A DNA stretch of 17,371 nucleotides, taken from NCBI GenBank assembly GCA_007123695.1, contig SLGN01000111.1, forward strand, positions 1 through 17,371, written 5' to 3'. The notes beneath the pieces were generated by a model, which saw only the letters and a program-made list of their open reading frames with translations, had not been told where the DNA came from and made no database searches. Position 1 is the first letter of the stretch; the number at the start of each line of letters is the position of its first letter. The stretch comes from Verrucomicrobiales bacterium. GTDB taxonomy: Bacteria > Verrucomicrobiota > Verrucomicrobiia > Verrucomicrobiales > DEV007. Below, one piece after another: positions 7,735 to 15,582 of the stretch. Position numbers and translations under genes: made by a program.

Positions 7735-9480
7735 ATGGCGGGAACTGCATCCATAGACACGGGATTCGAACGGATCCTCGACCTCATCGGAGAGGCGGCG
7801 GGCTTGGACCTCCGGCTCTCGGTCGATGTCGAGGCCCTGCGCGAGCAGTTTCTCAGCGGCGGATCGCTCATCGACTGGATCCTCGACAAGGTCGAGCTCT
7901 CCGAGCGCGACTTCGGCGTCCGGCTCGCCTCGATGCTCCACCTGCAATGGGAGGAAGAGCCCCTCGTCGACACCGCCAACGCCGACGTCCTCAAGGCCGT
8001 CTGCCCGCCCCAGGTCGCCATCAAGCACCGCGCCCTGCTCCTGCGGGCCGAGCTGGCGGAAGGCTCCCTGCGCCCCGCGATGCTCGAGGTGGCGCACTAC
8101 GACCCCTTTTCCTCGATCGACCGCCAGCTCGTGCGCCGCGCCGCCGGCTGTCCCATCAAATGGATCCTCGCCCCCCGGCGCAAGGTCCTCGGCGGCCTCC
8201 AGAAATTCTACGGCGTCGGCGGCGACATCTTCGACGACCTCCTCGCCAACCGCGACTGGGACAGCGACGAGTTCAGCTTCAAGGAGACCGTCAACGTCAT
8301 CGACGACGAGGACGAAGAGGCCTCCGTGGTCAAGTTCGTCAACCAGATCCTAAACGAAGCCCTCAAGCAGCGCGCCACCGACATCCACATCGAGCCGATG
8401 CGCAACGACCTGCGGGTGCGCTACCGCATCGACGGCGTGCTGCGCCGCATCCCCGTGCCCGACAACATCGTCGCCCTGCAGAGCTCCGTCATCGCCCGGG
8501 TCAAGCTCATGGCCGGGCTCGACATCGCCGAAAAGCGCAAACCGCAGGACGGCCGCATCGCCCTCCAGGTCGGCGGCCAGCCCATCGACACCCGCGTCGC
8601 CACCATCCCCGCGATCGAGGGCGAGAGCATCTCGCTGCGCCTCCTCGGGCAGGAGAAGTTCACCATCGACCGGCTCGACATGTTCCCCGACCTGCGCCAC
8701 CAGGTCGACGAGATCCTCGCCCGGCCCAACGGCATCGTCCTCGTCACCGGCCCCACCGGCTGCGGCAAGTCGACGAGCCTCTTCTGCTTCCTCTCCGCCC
8801 TGAACTCCGAAGACACCAAGATCGTCACCATCGAGGACCCCGTCGAGAACCGGCTCGAGGGCGCCGTGCAGATCGCGGTGAAGCCAGAGATCAACCTCAC
8901 CTTCGCCACCGGGCTGCGCAGCGTCCTGCGGGGCGACCCCAACGTCATCATGGTCGGGGAGATCCGCGACCTCGAGACCGCCGAGATCGCCGTGCAGGCC
9001 GCCCTGACCGGGCACCTCGTCTTCAGCACCCTCCACACCAACGACTCCGTCGGCGGCATCACCCGGCTCGTCGACATGGGCGTCGAGCCCTTCCTCATCG
9101 CCGCCTCGGTGCGGGCCTTCATCGCCCAGCGGCTCGTGCGCCGCCTCTGCCTCGAGTGCCGCGTCCACGGCGAGTATTCCGAGGAGTTCCTGCGCTCGGT
9201 CAACTTCCCGCTCGACCAGGCCCACCGCGCCTTCTCCGCCCGCCCCGGCGGCTGCGACAGTTGCGGCCACACCGGCTACCGCGGCCGCACCGCCGTCTAC
9301 GAGCTCTTCCGCGTCACCGACAAGGTGCAGGAACTCATCGTCTCCGGCGCTTCGAAGCAGGACCTGATGCGCCAGGGCATGATCGAAGGCTTCACCAACA
9401 TGCGCGACTACGGCTGGCGCAAGGTCATCGAGGGCCACACCACCATCGAAGAGGTCGTCTCCTCCACCGAGCTGACCTGA
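7735..9480 (+). CDS. gspE: Type II secretion ATPase GspE
   Basis: This cytoplasmic hexameric ATPase powers pseudopilus assembly in type II secretion. The 581 residues start with a GspE/PilB-type N-terminal domain (about 1-160). The N2 domain follows, with ATDIHIEP and the RYRIDGVL segment. Walker A is GPTGCGKS at 339-346, with Lys345. The Asp box (IVTIEDPVE), Walker B region (VIMVGEIRD, about 404-412) and His box (LTGHLVFSTLHTND) are all intact. A zinc-binding tetracysteine motif is present as CLEC (472-475) and CDSC (507-510), as in GspE and PilB. An in-frame TTG at 7681 would add 18 residues, but I prefer ATG 7735: it has AAGG upstream, and the TTG overlaps a promoter-like hexamer. GspE is separated from PilB by context, because the next genes include a clear GspG. 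The gap to gspF is 35 bases. Confidence 0.95.
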   Translation: MAGTASIDTGFERILDLIGEAAGLDLRLSVDVEALREQFLSGGSLIDWILDKVELSERDFGVRLASMLHLQWEEEPLVDTANADVLKAVCPPQVAIKHRALLLRAELAEGSLRPAMLEVAHYDPFSSIDRQLVRRAAGCPIKWILAPRRKVLGGLQKFYGVGGDIFDDLLANRDWDSDEFSFKETVNVIDDEDEEASVVKFVNQILNEALKQRATDIHIEPMRNDLRVRYRIDGVLRRIPVPDNIVALQSSVIARVKLMAGLDIAEKRKPQDGRIALQVGGQPIDTRVATIPAIEGESISLRLLGQEKFTIDRLDMFPDLRHQVDEILARPNGIVLVTGPTGCGKSTSLFCFLSALNSEDTKIVTIEDPVENRLEGAVQIAVKPEINLTFATGLRSVLRGDPNVIMVGEIRDLETAEIAVQAALTGHLVFSTLHTNDSVGGITRLVDMGVEPFLIAASVRAFIAQRLVRRLCLECRVHGEYSEEFLRSVNFPLDQAHRAFSARPGGCDSCGHTGYRGRTAVYELFRVTDKVQELIVSGASKQDLMRQGMIEGFTNMRDYGWRKVIEGHTTIEEVVSSTELT

Positions 9481-9515
9481 TCCCCACTCGCCCCGCCCCC
9501 GACGTCCGCCTCGCG

Positions 9516-10781
9516 ATGGCATCCTTCCGCTACAAGGTCCTGCAAAAAAACGGCAGCCTCTCCGAAGGCGCCCTTGAGGCCGCGAGCAAGGGCGACGCCA
9601 CCCGGAGGCTCAACGAACAGGGCAGCCGCGTCCTTTCCCTGACCGAGGAAAAGGGCAAGAAAAAGGAGAAGTCGGCCAAGGGCGCCGCCGCGTCCTCCGG
9701 AGCCGCCGCGCGGCGACGGACCTCGGCCCCCGCCGAAAACCGGCTCTCCTCCAAGCAGCTCGTCCAGTTCACCGAAGAGCTCAGCGACCTGCTCGCCGCC
9801 GGCGTCCAGCTCGACGCCGCCCTCAACTCCATCGGCAAGCGCAGCGAATCGCCCGCCATCGGACGCGTCGCCGCCTCCTGCTACGAAAAGGTGCGCGACG
9901 GCGTCCCGCTCGCCACCGCCCTGCGATTCTCCTCGCCCAGCTTCAACGAGCTCTACTGCAACCTCGTCTCCGCCGGCGAAGTCTCCGGCGCCCTCGGCGA
10001 CATCCTCAAACGGCAGGTCCGCTACCTCAATACCCTCGCCGACCTCAAGGGCAAGCTCGCCACCGCCCTGATCTATCCCGCCTTCCTCATCGTGTCCGGG
10101 GTCGCCGTCTCCGCGATGTTCGTTTTCTTCCTCATCCCGAAGCTGCGGCGCCTCGTCGAGTCCACCGGCGGCGAACTGCCACCCGTGGCGAAGCTCCTTC
10201 TCGGCGCCGGCGACTTCGTCAAGGCCCACTGGGTCGCCCTGCTTCTCGTCGTTCTCGTTGCCGTCGTCGTCGTCTTCCTCCTCTTCCGGCGCGAGGACAC
10301 CAAGCGCTGGTGGGACCGGACCGTTCTCGGCCTGCCCCTCCTCGGCACCCTGCTCAGGACGCGCTTCAACGTCGCCTTCGTCGAGACCCTCTCCAACCTC
10401 CTCGTCAACGGCCTGCCACTCGTCCGCGCCCTCGAACTCGTCGAGACCACCACCACCAACCGCCACGTGCGCGAGCAGATCGCCCAGATGCGGGGCCGGG
10501 TCTCCGAGGGCGCCCTGCTCAACCGCTGCATGGAAAAGGCCGGCATCTTCGAGTCCGGCCTCGTCGACATGGTCCGCATCGGCGAAGACACCGGCCAGCT
10601 CGCCCCCTCCATGGCCAAGGCCGGCGACCGGCTCGACCGCGAGTTCGCCCGCGCCATCGACCGCATCGCCTCCATCATCCAACCCGCCATCATCCTCGTC
10701 ATGTCGGTCGTCGTCGGTCTCATGGCCTACATGATGATCTCGGTCATCTACGAAACCATTTCCGTCTTGCGCAATCGGTGA
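9516..10781 (+). CDS. gspF: Type II secretion inner-membrane platform protein GspF
   Basis: The 421-residue polytopic protein sits in the inner membrane and links the GspE ATPase to pseudopilin assembly. The N-terminus MASFRYKVLQKNGSLSEG is family-typical. A Lys/Ala/Arg-rich linker at about 45-75 (KGKKKEKSAKG and AAARRR) is longer and more basic than in textbook GspF. Two T2SSF repeats follow: LSSKQLVQFTEELSDLLAAGVQL and RTRFNVAFVETLSNLLVNGLPL. Three hydrophobic segments are visible: ATALIYPAFLIVSGVAVSAM, the Val-rich stretch after VKAHW, and QPAIILVMSVVVGLMAYMM near the C-terminus. The frame is open far upstream in phase with a shadow frame of gspE, so the start was set by homology at ATG 9516. 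No Shine-Dalgarno sequence is present. It lies 19 bases before gspG. Confidence 0.95.
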   Translation: MASFRYKVLQKNGSLSEGALEAASKGDATRRLNEQGSRVLSLTEEKGKKKEKSAKGAAASSGAAARRRTSAPAENRLSSKQLVQFTEELSDLLAAGVQLDAALNSIGKRSESPAIGRVAASCYEKVRDGVPLATALRFSSPSFNELYCNLVSAGEVSGALGDILKRQVRYLNTLADLKGKLATALIYPAFLIVSGVAVSAMFVFFLIPKLRRLVESTGGELPPVAKLLLGAGDFVKAHWVALLLVVLVAVVVVFLLFRREDTKRWWDRTVLGLPLLGTLLRTRFNVAFVETLSNLLVNGLPLVRALELVETTTTNRHVREQIAQMRGRVSEGALLNRCMEKAGIFESGLVDMVRIGEDTGQLAPSMAKAGDRLDREFARAIDRIASIIQPAIILVMSVVVGLMAYMMISVIYETISVLRNR

Positions 10782-10800
10782 AGACCGGTACGCTAAGCGC

Positions 10801-11226
10801 ATGAAGACTCCCGCAACGCTGCGCGCAAAGGGTTTCACCCTTATGGAGATGCTCCTCGTCCTAGGCATCATCGCCCTGCTCGTCGGCATGGGCACCTACA
10901 TGATGGTCAACGTGCTCGGCGACGCCGAGGTCGGCAAGGCCCGCGGCGACATCAAGACCCTTGAGGCCAGCCTCATCCGCTACAAGACCAAGGGCGGCCT
11001 CTACCCCACCACCGAGCAGGGCCTCAAGGCCCTCGTCACCAAACCCGTCGACGGCCCCCAGCCCCGCAGCTACAGCACCCTGCTGCGCGAGCAGGCCTTG
11101 ATGGACCCTTGGGGCAACCCCTATCAATACCGACGCCCCGGGCGCCACAACCCCGAGACCTACGATGTCTACTCCATGGGTCCCGACGGCCAGGATGGCA
11201 CCGAGGACGACATCGGAAACTGGTGA
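10801..11226 (+). CDS. gspG: Type II secretion major pseudopilin GspG
   Basis: The 141-residue precursor has a short basic leader and the prepilin peptidase site KG|FTLMEML, cleaved after Gly11, with Glu at position +5 of the mature protein. A hydrophobic helix follows (LLVLGIIALLVGMGTYMMVNVL). The C-terminal half is diagnostic for GspG rather than a type IV pilin: YPTTEQGLKALV, then MDPWGNPYQYRRPG, then YSMGPDGQDGTEDDIGNW, which includes the acidic calcium-binding loop. After cleavage and N-methylation by a prepilin peptidase (not in this window) it would polymerise into the pseudopilus that pushes substrates through the secretin. The last codons overlap the proposed start of the next pseudopilin gene, suggesting translational coupling. 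Confidence 0.96.
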   Translation: MKTPATLRAKGFTLMEMLLVLGIIALLVGMGTYMMVNVLGDAEVGKARGDIKTLEASLIRYKTKGGLYPTTEQGLKALVTKPVDGPQPRSYSTLLREQALMDPWGNPYQYRRPGRHNPETYDVYSMGPDGQDGTEDDIGNW

Positions 11227-11734
11227 ACGCGGCACACGCCGGGCCTTCACCCTTTTCGAGCTGCTCATCGTCCTCGCGATCATCGCCCTGTTCACGGGCG
11301 TGCTCGTCCTGCGGTTCGAAGACGGCGATACCGAGGAATCCCTCAACCGCGCCGCCACCGACCTCAAGTCCGCCGCCCTCAAGGCGAAGAAGCGGGCCTA
11401 CGCCTTCCGCCGCGACCAGTTCATCGTCTTCGGGCGAGGTGGCTTCGTCCTCACCGAGCGCCCCCCCGCCGAATTCGGCGCCCTCCGCTTCGCCACCGAG
11501 GCCGACGGACGCCCCTTCTACAACGAGACCTTCCGCCTCCCCGGCGGCGTCGAACTCGACCTTTTGCTCCCCGGCGCCACCCGCTGGACCGGCGAGCCCG
11601 GCTACGTGTGGAGCTTCCGCAGCTCCGGCCTCAACGATCCCCTGAGAGTCCGCCTCTCCAAAGGCCGCTCCTACGCCCGCCTCGACTTCAACGTCCTCAC
11701 CGCCCTGGCCGAAGAAGAAATCGTGATTGAGTAG
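11195..11734 (+). CDS. GspH-like minor pseudopilin
   Basis: The 179-residue protein has an N-terminal prepilin segment, RRA|FTLFELLIVLAIIALFTGVLVL. The conserved Glu at +5 is present, but Ala17 rather than Gly stands at -1, which is unusual. The rest is a small globular domain, rich in beta-strands by eye (AYAFRRDQFIVFGRGGFVLT, GYVWSFRSSGL, LRVRLSKGRSYARLDFN), compatible with GspH (T2SS minor pseudopilin). Two ATGs are in frame, 11165 and 11195, both inside gspG. I chose 11195 because it gives the shorter leader and overlap (32 bases). No start codon exists between it and the cleavage site. It is the last gene of the cluster. The minor pseudopilin type (H against I or J) is not certain, so no symbol is given. 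Confidence 0.8.
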   Translation: MAPRTTSETGERGTRRAFTLFELLIVLAIIALFTGVLVLRFEDGDTEESLNRAATDLKSAALKAKKRAYAFRRDQFIVFGRGGFVLTERPPAEFGALRFATEADGRPFYNETFRLPGGVELDLLLPGATRWTGEPGYVWSFRSSGLNDPLRVRLSKGRSYARLDFNVLTALAEEEIVIE

Positions 11735-11736
11735 GA

Positions 11737-11823
11737 AGTTTTCAGTTTTCAGCGGCTGGAGGTCGAAAGCCGAAGGTCCAAGGCCGGAGCAACCTGAAAA
11801 CTGAAATCTGAAAACTGAAAACT
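11737..11823. terminator. Long inverted repeat, likely bidirectional terminator between gspH-like gene and murA
   Basis: A 16-base arm AGTTTTCAGTTTTCAG (11737-11752) is perfectly complementary to 11808-11823 (CTGAAAACTGAAAACT). A further partial copy of the second arm, CTGAAAACTGAAAT, lies at 11794-11807. The 41-base middle (11753-11793) is GC-rich and unpaired. The element sits between converging genes, 3 bases after one stop and 10 bases from the other, so the transcript from either side could form the stem. It lacks a classic GC stem with a T tract. The repeated 7-base unit (CTGAAAA) also suggests a dispersed repeat. Confidence 0.55.
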
Positions 11824-11832
11824 CCGCCCCCC

Positions 11833-13101
11833 TCAAGCCGGCACTCGCTCGATCTCCGCGCCGAGCTGGATCAGCTTGTCGTCGATGTTCTCGTATCCGC
11901 GGTCGATGTGGTAGACCCGCGAGATCTCCGTCGCTCCCTTGGCATTCAACGCCGCCAACACCAGCGCCGCCGAGGCCCGCAGATCGCTCGCCATCACCGG
12001 CGCGGCGCTCAGTTGCTCCACTCCACGGATCACCGCCGTGCCGTCCTCGACCTGGATGTCGGCGCCCATCCGCTTCATCTCGGAAGCGTGCATGAAGCGC
12101 TGCGGAAAAATCGTGTCGCGCACCACGCTCGTGCCCGGCGTCGTCGCGAAGAGCGCGCACATCTGCGCCTGCATGTCCGTGGGAAAGCCCGGATAGGGAT
12201 CCGTCGTCACATTCGCCCCGACCGGGTTCTCCGCCCGGCCCACCGAGATCGAGCCGTCGCCCACCTCCACCGGACAGCCGCAGCGCCGCAGCAGATCCAC
12301 CAGCGACTCGATGTGCCGCGGCTCCACCCGCTTCACCGTGATCCGCTCCTTCGCCGCCATTGCCCCCGCCACGAGAAAGGTGCCCGCCTCGATGCGGTCG
12401 GGAATCACCGTGTGCTCCACCCCTCCCAGCTCGGCCACGCCCTCGATCTCGATGCGCGGCGTCCCCGCCCCCGAGATCTTGGCGCCCATCGAGATCAGGA
12501 ACTCGGCCAGATCCACCACCTCCGGCTCGCAGGCCGCCCCCGTGATCACCGTGGCGCCCTTCGCCAGCACCGCCGCCATCATCACATTGTCGGTCCCCAG
12601 CACCGTCGCGCCGTGCTTCCCGCTCATGTCGATCTCTCGCCCCTCGAGACCGTAGCGCGCCTCCAGACGCACATTGCCGCCCTCCACCCGCGCCTCCGCC
12701 CCGAGCCCCTCGAGCCCCCGCAGGTGCAGGTCGATGGGCCGGTCCCCGATCACGCAGCCGCCCGGCAGCGACACGTCGGCGCGGTTGTGGCGCGCCAGCA
12801 GCGGACCCATCACGCAGACCGAGGCCCGCATCTTCCGCACCAGATCGTAGGGCGCCTCGTGGCTGCGCAGCTTCTCGCAGCGGATCACCACCGTGCCGCT
12901 CGCCCGCTCCACCTCCGCGCCGAGGTTCTGCAGGATCTGCAGCATGTAGTTCGTGTCCGACACATCCGGCACCCGCCTGACCACGCAAGTCTCGCGCGTC
13001 AGCAGAGTCGCCGCCAGGATCGGCAGCGAGGCGTTCTTCGAGCCGCTGATGTTGACGCTGCCAGAAAGCGGACTGCCGCCATGAACGATGAATTTTTCCA
13101 T
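11833..13101 (-). CDS. murA: UDP-N-acetylglucosamine 1-carboxyvinyltransferase MurA
   Basis: MurA carries out the first committed step of peptidoglycan synthesis in the cytoplasm, transferring enolpyruvate from phosphoenolpyruvate to UDP-GlcNAc. The 422 residues match the usual length. Key features are GSKNASLPIL with Lys22, RKMRAS near 89-94, and the active-site loop SLPGGCVIGDRP with Cys116. Cys116 is the residue attacked by fosfomycin, so the enzyme should be the sensitive form rather than a Cys-to-Asp variant. TTDPYPGFPTDMQAQ and the C-terminal HIDRGYENIDDKL are also typical. It is encoded on the minus strand, 139 bases downstream of the DedA-family gene, and converges with the gsp cluster. 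No Shine-Dalgarno sequence precedes ATG 13101; the upstream sequence is C-rich. Confidence 0.97.
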   Translation of the reverse strand: MEKFIVHGGSPLSGSVNISGSKNASLPILAATLLTRETCVVRRVPDVSDTNYMLQILQNLGAEVERASGTVVIRCEKLRSHEAPYDLVRKMRASVCVMGPLLARHNRADVSLPGGCVIGDRPIDLHLRGLEGLGAEARVEGGNVRLEARYGLEGREIDMSGKHGATVLGTDNVMMAAVLAKGATVITGAACEPEVVDLAEFLISMGAKISGAGTPRIEIEGVAELGGVEHTVIPDRIEAGTFLVAGAMAAKERITVKRVEPRHIESLVDLLRRCGCPVEVGDGSISVGRAENPVGANVTTDPYPGFPTDMQAQMCALFATTPGTSVVRDTIFPQRFMHASEMKRMGADIQVEDGTAVIRGVEQLSAAPVMASDLRASAALVLAALNAKGATEISRVYHIDRGYENIDDKLIQLGAEIERVPA

Positions 13102-13146
13102 TTGGGGGGATGGGATGCGCCCGCCCGTCGTCGGCGGGAAGGGGGG

Positions 13147-13175
13147 AGTCTAGCCGCTTCGGCCCGATATGACAG
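13147..13175 (-). promoter_or_regulatory. Weak candidate promoter for murA
   Basis: Read on the minus strand, CTGTCA (13175-13170), 17 bases, then TAGACT (13152-13147), each 4/6 to consensus. It would give a leader of about 40 bases to ATG 13101. A run of six T residues on the same strand just upstream (about 13178-13184) could belong to the end of the DedA transcript, but I see no convincing stem before it. Confidence 0.3.
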
Positions 13176-13240
13176 CGAAAAAAGGCAGGCGAGGCCGGGC
13201 GCAAGGGGGTGGCGGACGGCCAAGCCCCCGCCCGACCCCG

Positions 13241-13885
13241 TCAATCGCTGAAAAAGCCCCGATGCTGCAGCAGTTGGAAGGCACCCCAGATCAGCGGCGG
13301 CACCCCCGCGCTCAGGATCAGCGCCAGCGCGGGCCGTTCCGCCCCGGCGTGGCCGATCCAGGCGAAGGCGAAGCCCATGGGCACACTCCCGGCGCAGAGG
13401 GCTCCGGCGAAACGCCCGAAGGGCATGCGGTGCAGCCCGGCGAGGCAGGCCACCACCTCGGGCAGCACCGGCATCCAGCGCGACATGGCCACCAGCCAGC
13501 CGCCCGACTCCGCGCGGAAGATGCGTCCTCCCTCGGCGAGCCCTTTTTCCCCGGCGAGGTACCGCGCCACCCGTCGCCCCAGCAGGCGGCAGAGCCAGTA
13601 GGCCAGCATGCCCGATGCGATCCACCCCAGCGCCGCGACCACGCCTCCGATCAACCACCCGTAGATCAGCCCCAGAGCAGACATCACCACCGTGCCGGGG
13701 ATGGGCAGGAAGAGATCCGCCACCAGCAGGCCCGCCCCCGCCAGCCAAGCCCACGAACCCGCAGCCCGCAAGGACTCGACCGTGCGCTCCAGCGAGAACG
13801 CCGTCTCGAACCAGTCCCCCCAGACGAGAAAGGGCACCACCACCAGCGCCGCGAGGACCAGAAAGATCGCCAGAAGCCGTGTCAT
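13241..13885 (-). CDS. DedA/TVP38 (VTT-domain) family membrane protein
   Basis: The 214-residue protein is highly hydrophobic, with probable membrane segments near 3-22, 46-62, 66-98 (two passes), 163-180 and 186-205. VTT-domain landmarks are visible: LFLPIPGTVVMSALGLIYGWLIG (58-80), the Gly/Ala-rich ASGMLAYWLCRLLGRRVARYL (90-110), and SRWMPVLPEVVACLAGLHRMPFGRF (135-159), which matches the family's re-entrant-loop pattern of R-x-x-P. Members are inner-membrane proteins linked to lipid-carrier or phospholipid flipping and to proton-dependent membrane homeostasis; the substrate here cannot be assigned. The open frame extends upstream to 14110, but that part is antisense to the next gene. ATG 13885, just before the first hydrophobic segment, is therefore the start. 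A 67-base gap separates it from the divergent FMN-barrel gene. Confidence 0.85.
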   Translation of the reverse strand: MTRLLAIFLVLAALVVVPFLVWGDWFETAFSLERTVESLRAAGSWAWLAGAGLLVADLFLPIPGTVVMSALGLIYGWLIGGVVAALGWIASGMLAYWLCRLLGRRVARYLAGEKGLAEGGRIFRAESGGWLVAMSRWMPVLPEVVACLAGLHRMPFGRFAGALCAGSVPMGFAFAWIGHAGAERPALALILSAGVPPLIWGAFQLLQHRGFFSD

Positions 13886-13952
13886 TGCTTGCCAAAGAGC
13901 CGCTACGGGGCCATCCCTGTCAAGGACGAGTCCCCTCCCCCACGACGAAACG

Positions 13953-14396
13953 ATGAAACCGCAGCCCGAGCCGGTCGATCCCTCGCGCCTCGCCGAGTTG
14001 GCCCACGCCGTCATCCGCGAGGCCAAGTTCCCCATGCTGGCCACTGCCGGCGCCGACGGCCAGCCACGGCTGCGCCCCGTCTCCCCGGTGCGGGTGGATC
14101 CCGACTTCACCCACTACATCGCCAATCTGGCCCGCTACGGCAAGACCGCCGAGATCGCCGCCAACCCGGCCGTCGAGCTCGCCTATCTTTCTCCCCGGCA
14201 CGACCAGATCCGCATCACCGGCACCGCCTCCACCGTCTCCGACCCCGACCTGATCGAAGAAATCTGGAAGGCCAATCCCCTGCTCTCGCACTACTTGGGC
14301 TCGCCCGACAACCCCGACTTCATCCTTTACCGCATCACGCCCTCCCGCGTCCGCTTCATGCGCGAATGGGCCCTCGACTACCACGAAGTGGAGTAG
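13953..14396 (+). CDS. Pyridoxamine 5'-phosphate oxidase-like FMN-binding protein
   Basis: The 147-residue protein matches the small split-barrel flavoprotein family. The first core strands are FPMLATAGADGQPRLRPVSPVRVDPDFTHYIANL (27-60), followed by KTAEIAANPAVELAYLSP (64-81), then IRITGTASTV, and a last strand DFILYRITPSRVRFM (122-136). Members bind FMN, F420 or haem as dimers and reduce small molecules. This one lacks the features of a true PdxH and is more like the general-stress or F420/FMN-type subfamilies, so no reaction is claimed. No signal peptide is seen, so it is cytoplasmic. The frame is open upstream to 13692, but that stretch is antisense to the DedA gene; ATG 13953 begins a sensible protein. 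It is divergent from the DedA gene and converges on the methyltransferase gene. Confidence 0.82.
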   Translation: MKPQPEPVDPSRLAELAHAVIREAKFPMLATAGADGQPRLRPVSPVRVDPDFTHYIANLARYGKTAEIAANPAVELAYLSPRHDQIRITGTASTVSDPDLIEEIWKANPLLSHYLGSPDNPDFILYRITPSRVRFMREWALDYHEVE

Positions 14397-14435
14397 GAGT
14401 AGGAGGAGGAGGCGCCGCCGCGCGCCCGAGCTGCC
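14397..14435. other. Short convergent intergenic gap with GC hairpin
   Basis: Tandem GTAGGA/GGA triplet-like repeats run from 14392 to 14410. They are followed by a small stem, GGCGC (14411-14415) with GCGCC (14422-14426). The gap separates two converging genes, so some termination here is expected, but the hairpin is weak and has no T tract. Confidence 0.3.
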
Positions 14436-15449
14436 CTACTTGATCCCGATCACCATCGAATCGGGGCCGACGAGGTGCTCGACGCGCGTCTCGCGAAAGC
14501 CGGCCTCGCGCATCCACTCCTGGCAGTCCGCCCCGGAGTAGTCGAAGCCGCCCGAGGTTTCGATGAGCATGTTCAGGCTCATCATCAGCCCGAAAGCGTT
14601 CTCCCGGCGTTCGTCGTCGATGATGGATTCATAGACCACCACCGCCCCGCCCTCGGGCAGGGCGTCCCAGGCGACTTGGAGGAGCTGCTTCTTCTCCTCA
14701 AGGTTCCAGTCGTGGAGGATGTGGCCGTATAGCACGACGTCGGTCTTCGGAAGGGGGTCGGTGAAGAAGCTGCCCCCGACGAAATCGAGACGGTCGTAGA
14801 GGCCCTTTTCGGCAACATAGTCCTCGAAGATCGGCCCCACTTCAGGCAGGTCGAAGCCAGTTCCCCGGAGGTGGGGGTTTGCCAACGAGATCTGCACTGC
14901 GAGATCGCCCTGGGCGGTACCGGCATCGACGAAGCTGCGGTAGCGCTCCCACGGGAACTGCCGCGCGATGGCCAGGTTCGCGCCGCGGCTCACTCCAGAC
15001 ATCGCACGCAAAAACTCCTTCAGCCGCGCCGGATCGGCGTAGAGCTTGGCGAACATGTCCTCGCCGGACTTTGCTTCGTTCTGCGGCTCGCCGGTTCGCA
15101 GCGCTGTGGTGAGGGCGCCCCAGAAGGGGTAGAGACGGTGGTTCGCCATTTCGAGGATGCCGCCGATGTAGGAGGGCTTGCGCTTGTCTAGGAAGCGGTC
15201 GGTCTCGGGCGTGTTGGCGTAGACTCCGTCGTCCCCGCGAGTGACGAAGCCAAGCGCCACGAGAGCGTCGAGAAAGTCCCGCGCCCCCCGCGAATGCAGC
15301 CCGAGGCGGCCGCTGAGGGCTTCGAGCGGCTCGGGGTGGCGGGCCAACTCGGTGAAGAGCTCCATTTCGACGGCGCTCAGGAGGACCTTGGCGGGCCAGA
15401 AGGCGAAGCCCGTCTCGAGGATGCGTGCGGGGGAGATGGAATCGTCCAT
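14436..15449 (-). CDS. SAM-dependent O-methyltransferase (acetylserotonin/COMT-like)
   Basis: The 337 residues have the two-part layout of plant-type and bacterial O-methyltransferases. An N-terminal winged-helix dimerisation domain comes first (about 8-95): [29 protein letters not shown], then [22 protein letters not shown] Rossmann SAM-binding domain follows. Motif I is [15 protein letters not shown] (173-187), with AGTAQG in place of the usual GGGTG. The second acidic strand is GTGFDLPEV (196-204). The catalytic base region is [10 protein letters not shown] (240-249), with His246 before Asp-Trp as in the family. The end [11 protein letters not shown] is also typical. The substrate cannot be read, but hydroxylated aromatics or polyketides are usual. 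No biosynthetic cluster surrounds it. ATG 15449 was chosen because upstream in-frame sequence is Arg/Pro-rich and lies across a hairpin. Confidence 0.85.
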   Translation of the reverse strand: MDDSISPARILETGFAFWPAKVLLSAVEMELFTELARHPEPLEALSGRLGLHSRGARDFLDALVALGFVTRGDDGVYANTPETDRFLDKRKPSYIGGILEMANHRLYPFWGALTTALRTGEPQNEAKSGEDMFAKLYADPARLKEFLRAMSGVSRGANLAIARQFPWERYRSFVDAGTAQGDLAVQISLANPHLRGTGFDLPEVGPIFEDYVAEKGLYDRLDFVGGSFFTDPLPKTDVVLYGHILHDWNLEEKKQLLQVAWDALPEGGAVVVYESIIDDERRENAFGLMMSLNMLIETSGGFDYSGADCQEWMREAGFRETRVEHLVGPDSMVIGIK

Positions 15450-15508
15450 GGGGAAGTAGAGCGAATGATGGGGCCGGCGGCAAGAACTCAATGCAAGCGA
15501 GGCGGTGT

Positions 15509-15528
15509 GCCGCCGCAACTGCGGCGGC
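15509..15528. terminator. GC-rich perfect hairpin between hydrolase and methyltransferase genes
   Basis: GCCGCCGC (15509-15516), loop AACT, then GCGGCGGC (15521-15528) forms a perfect 8-bp stem with a tetraloop. It begins 55 bases past the stop of the hydrolase gene in the direction of transcription. There is no downstream T run, so it could be a weak terminator, an mRNA-stability stem or a processing site. Confidence 0.5.
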
Positions 15529-15582
15529 GAAGTCCACGGTCCCAGCCACGGGCGCGGAAGCGAACGGCTTTGCTCGGGCGGG

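Noticed and set aside
7584..9515. Plus-strand frame open through gspE and continuous with gspF, which would give a 1065-residue protein
   Set aside because: The part over gspE is Arg/Pro/His-rich with no family resemblance, while the other frame encodes a complete GspE. GspF homology begins only at 9516.
11036..13204. 722-codon minus-strand frame over murA and the gspG/H region
   Set aside because: murA in another frame has all its active-site motifs; this frame is Gly/Arg-rich and crosses the inverted repeat.
13692..13952. N-terminal extension of the FMN-barrel protein
   Set aside because: It lies antisense to the DedA gene and is Ser/Arg/Pro-rich; homology begins after ATG 13953.
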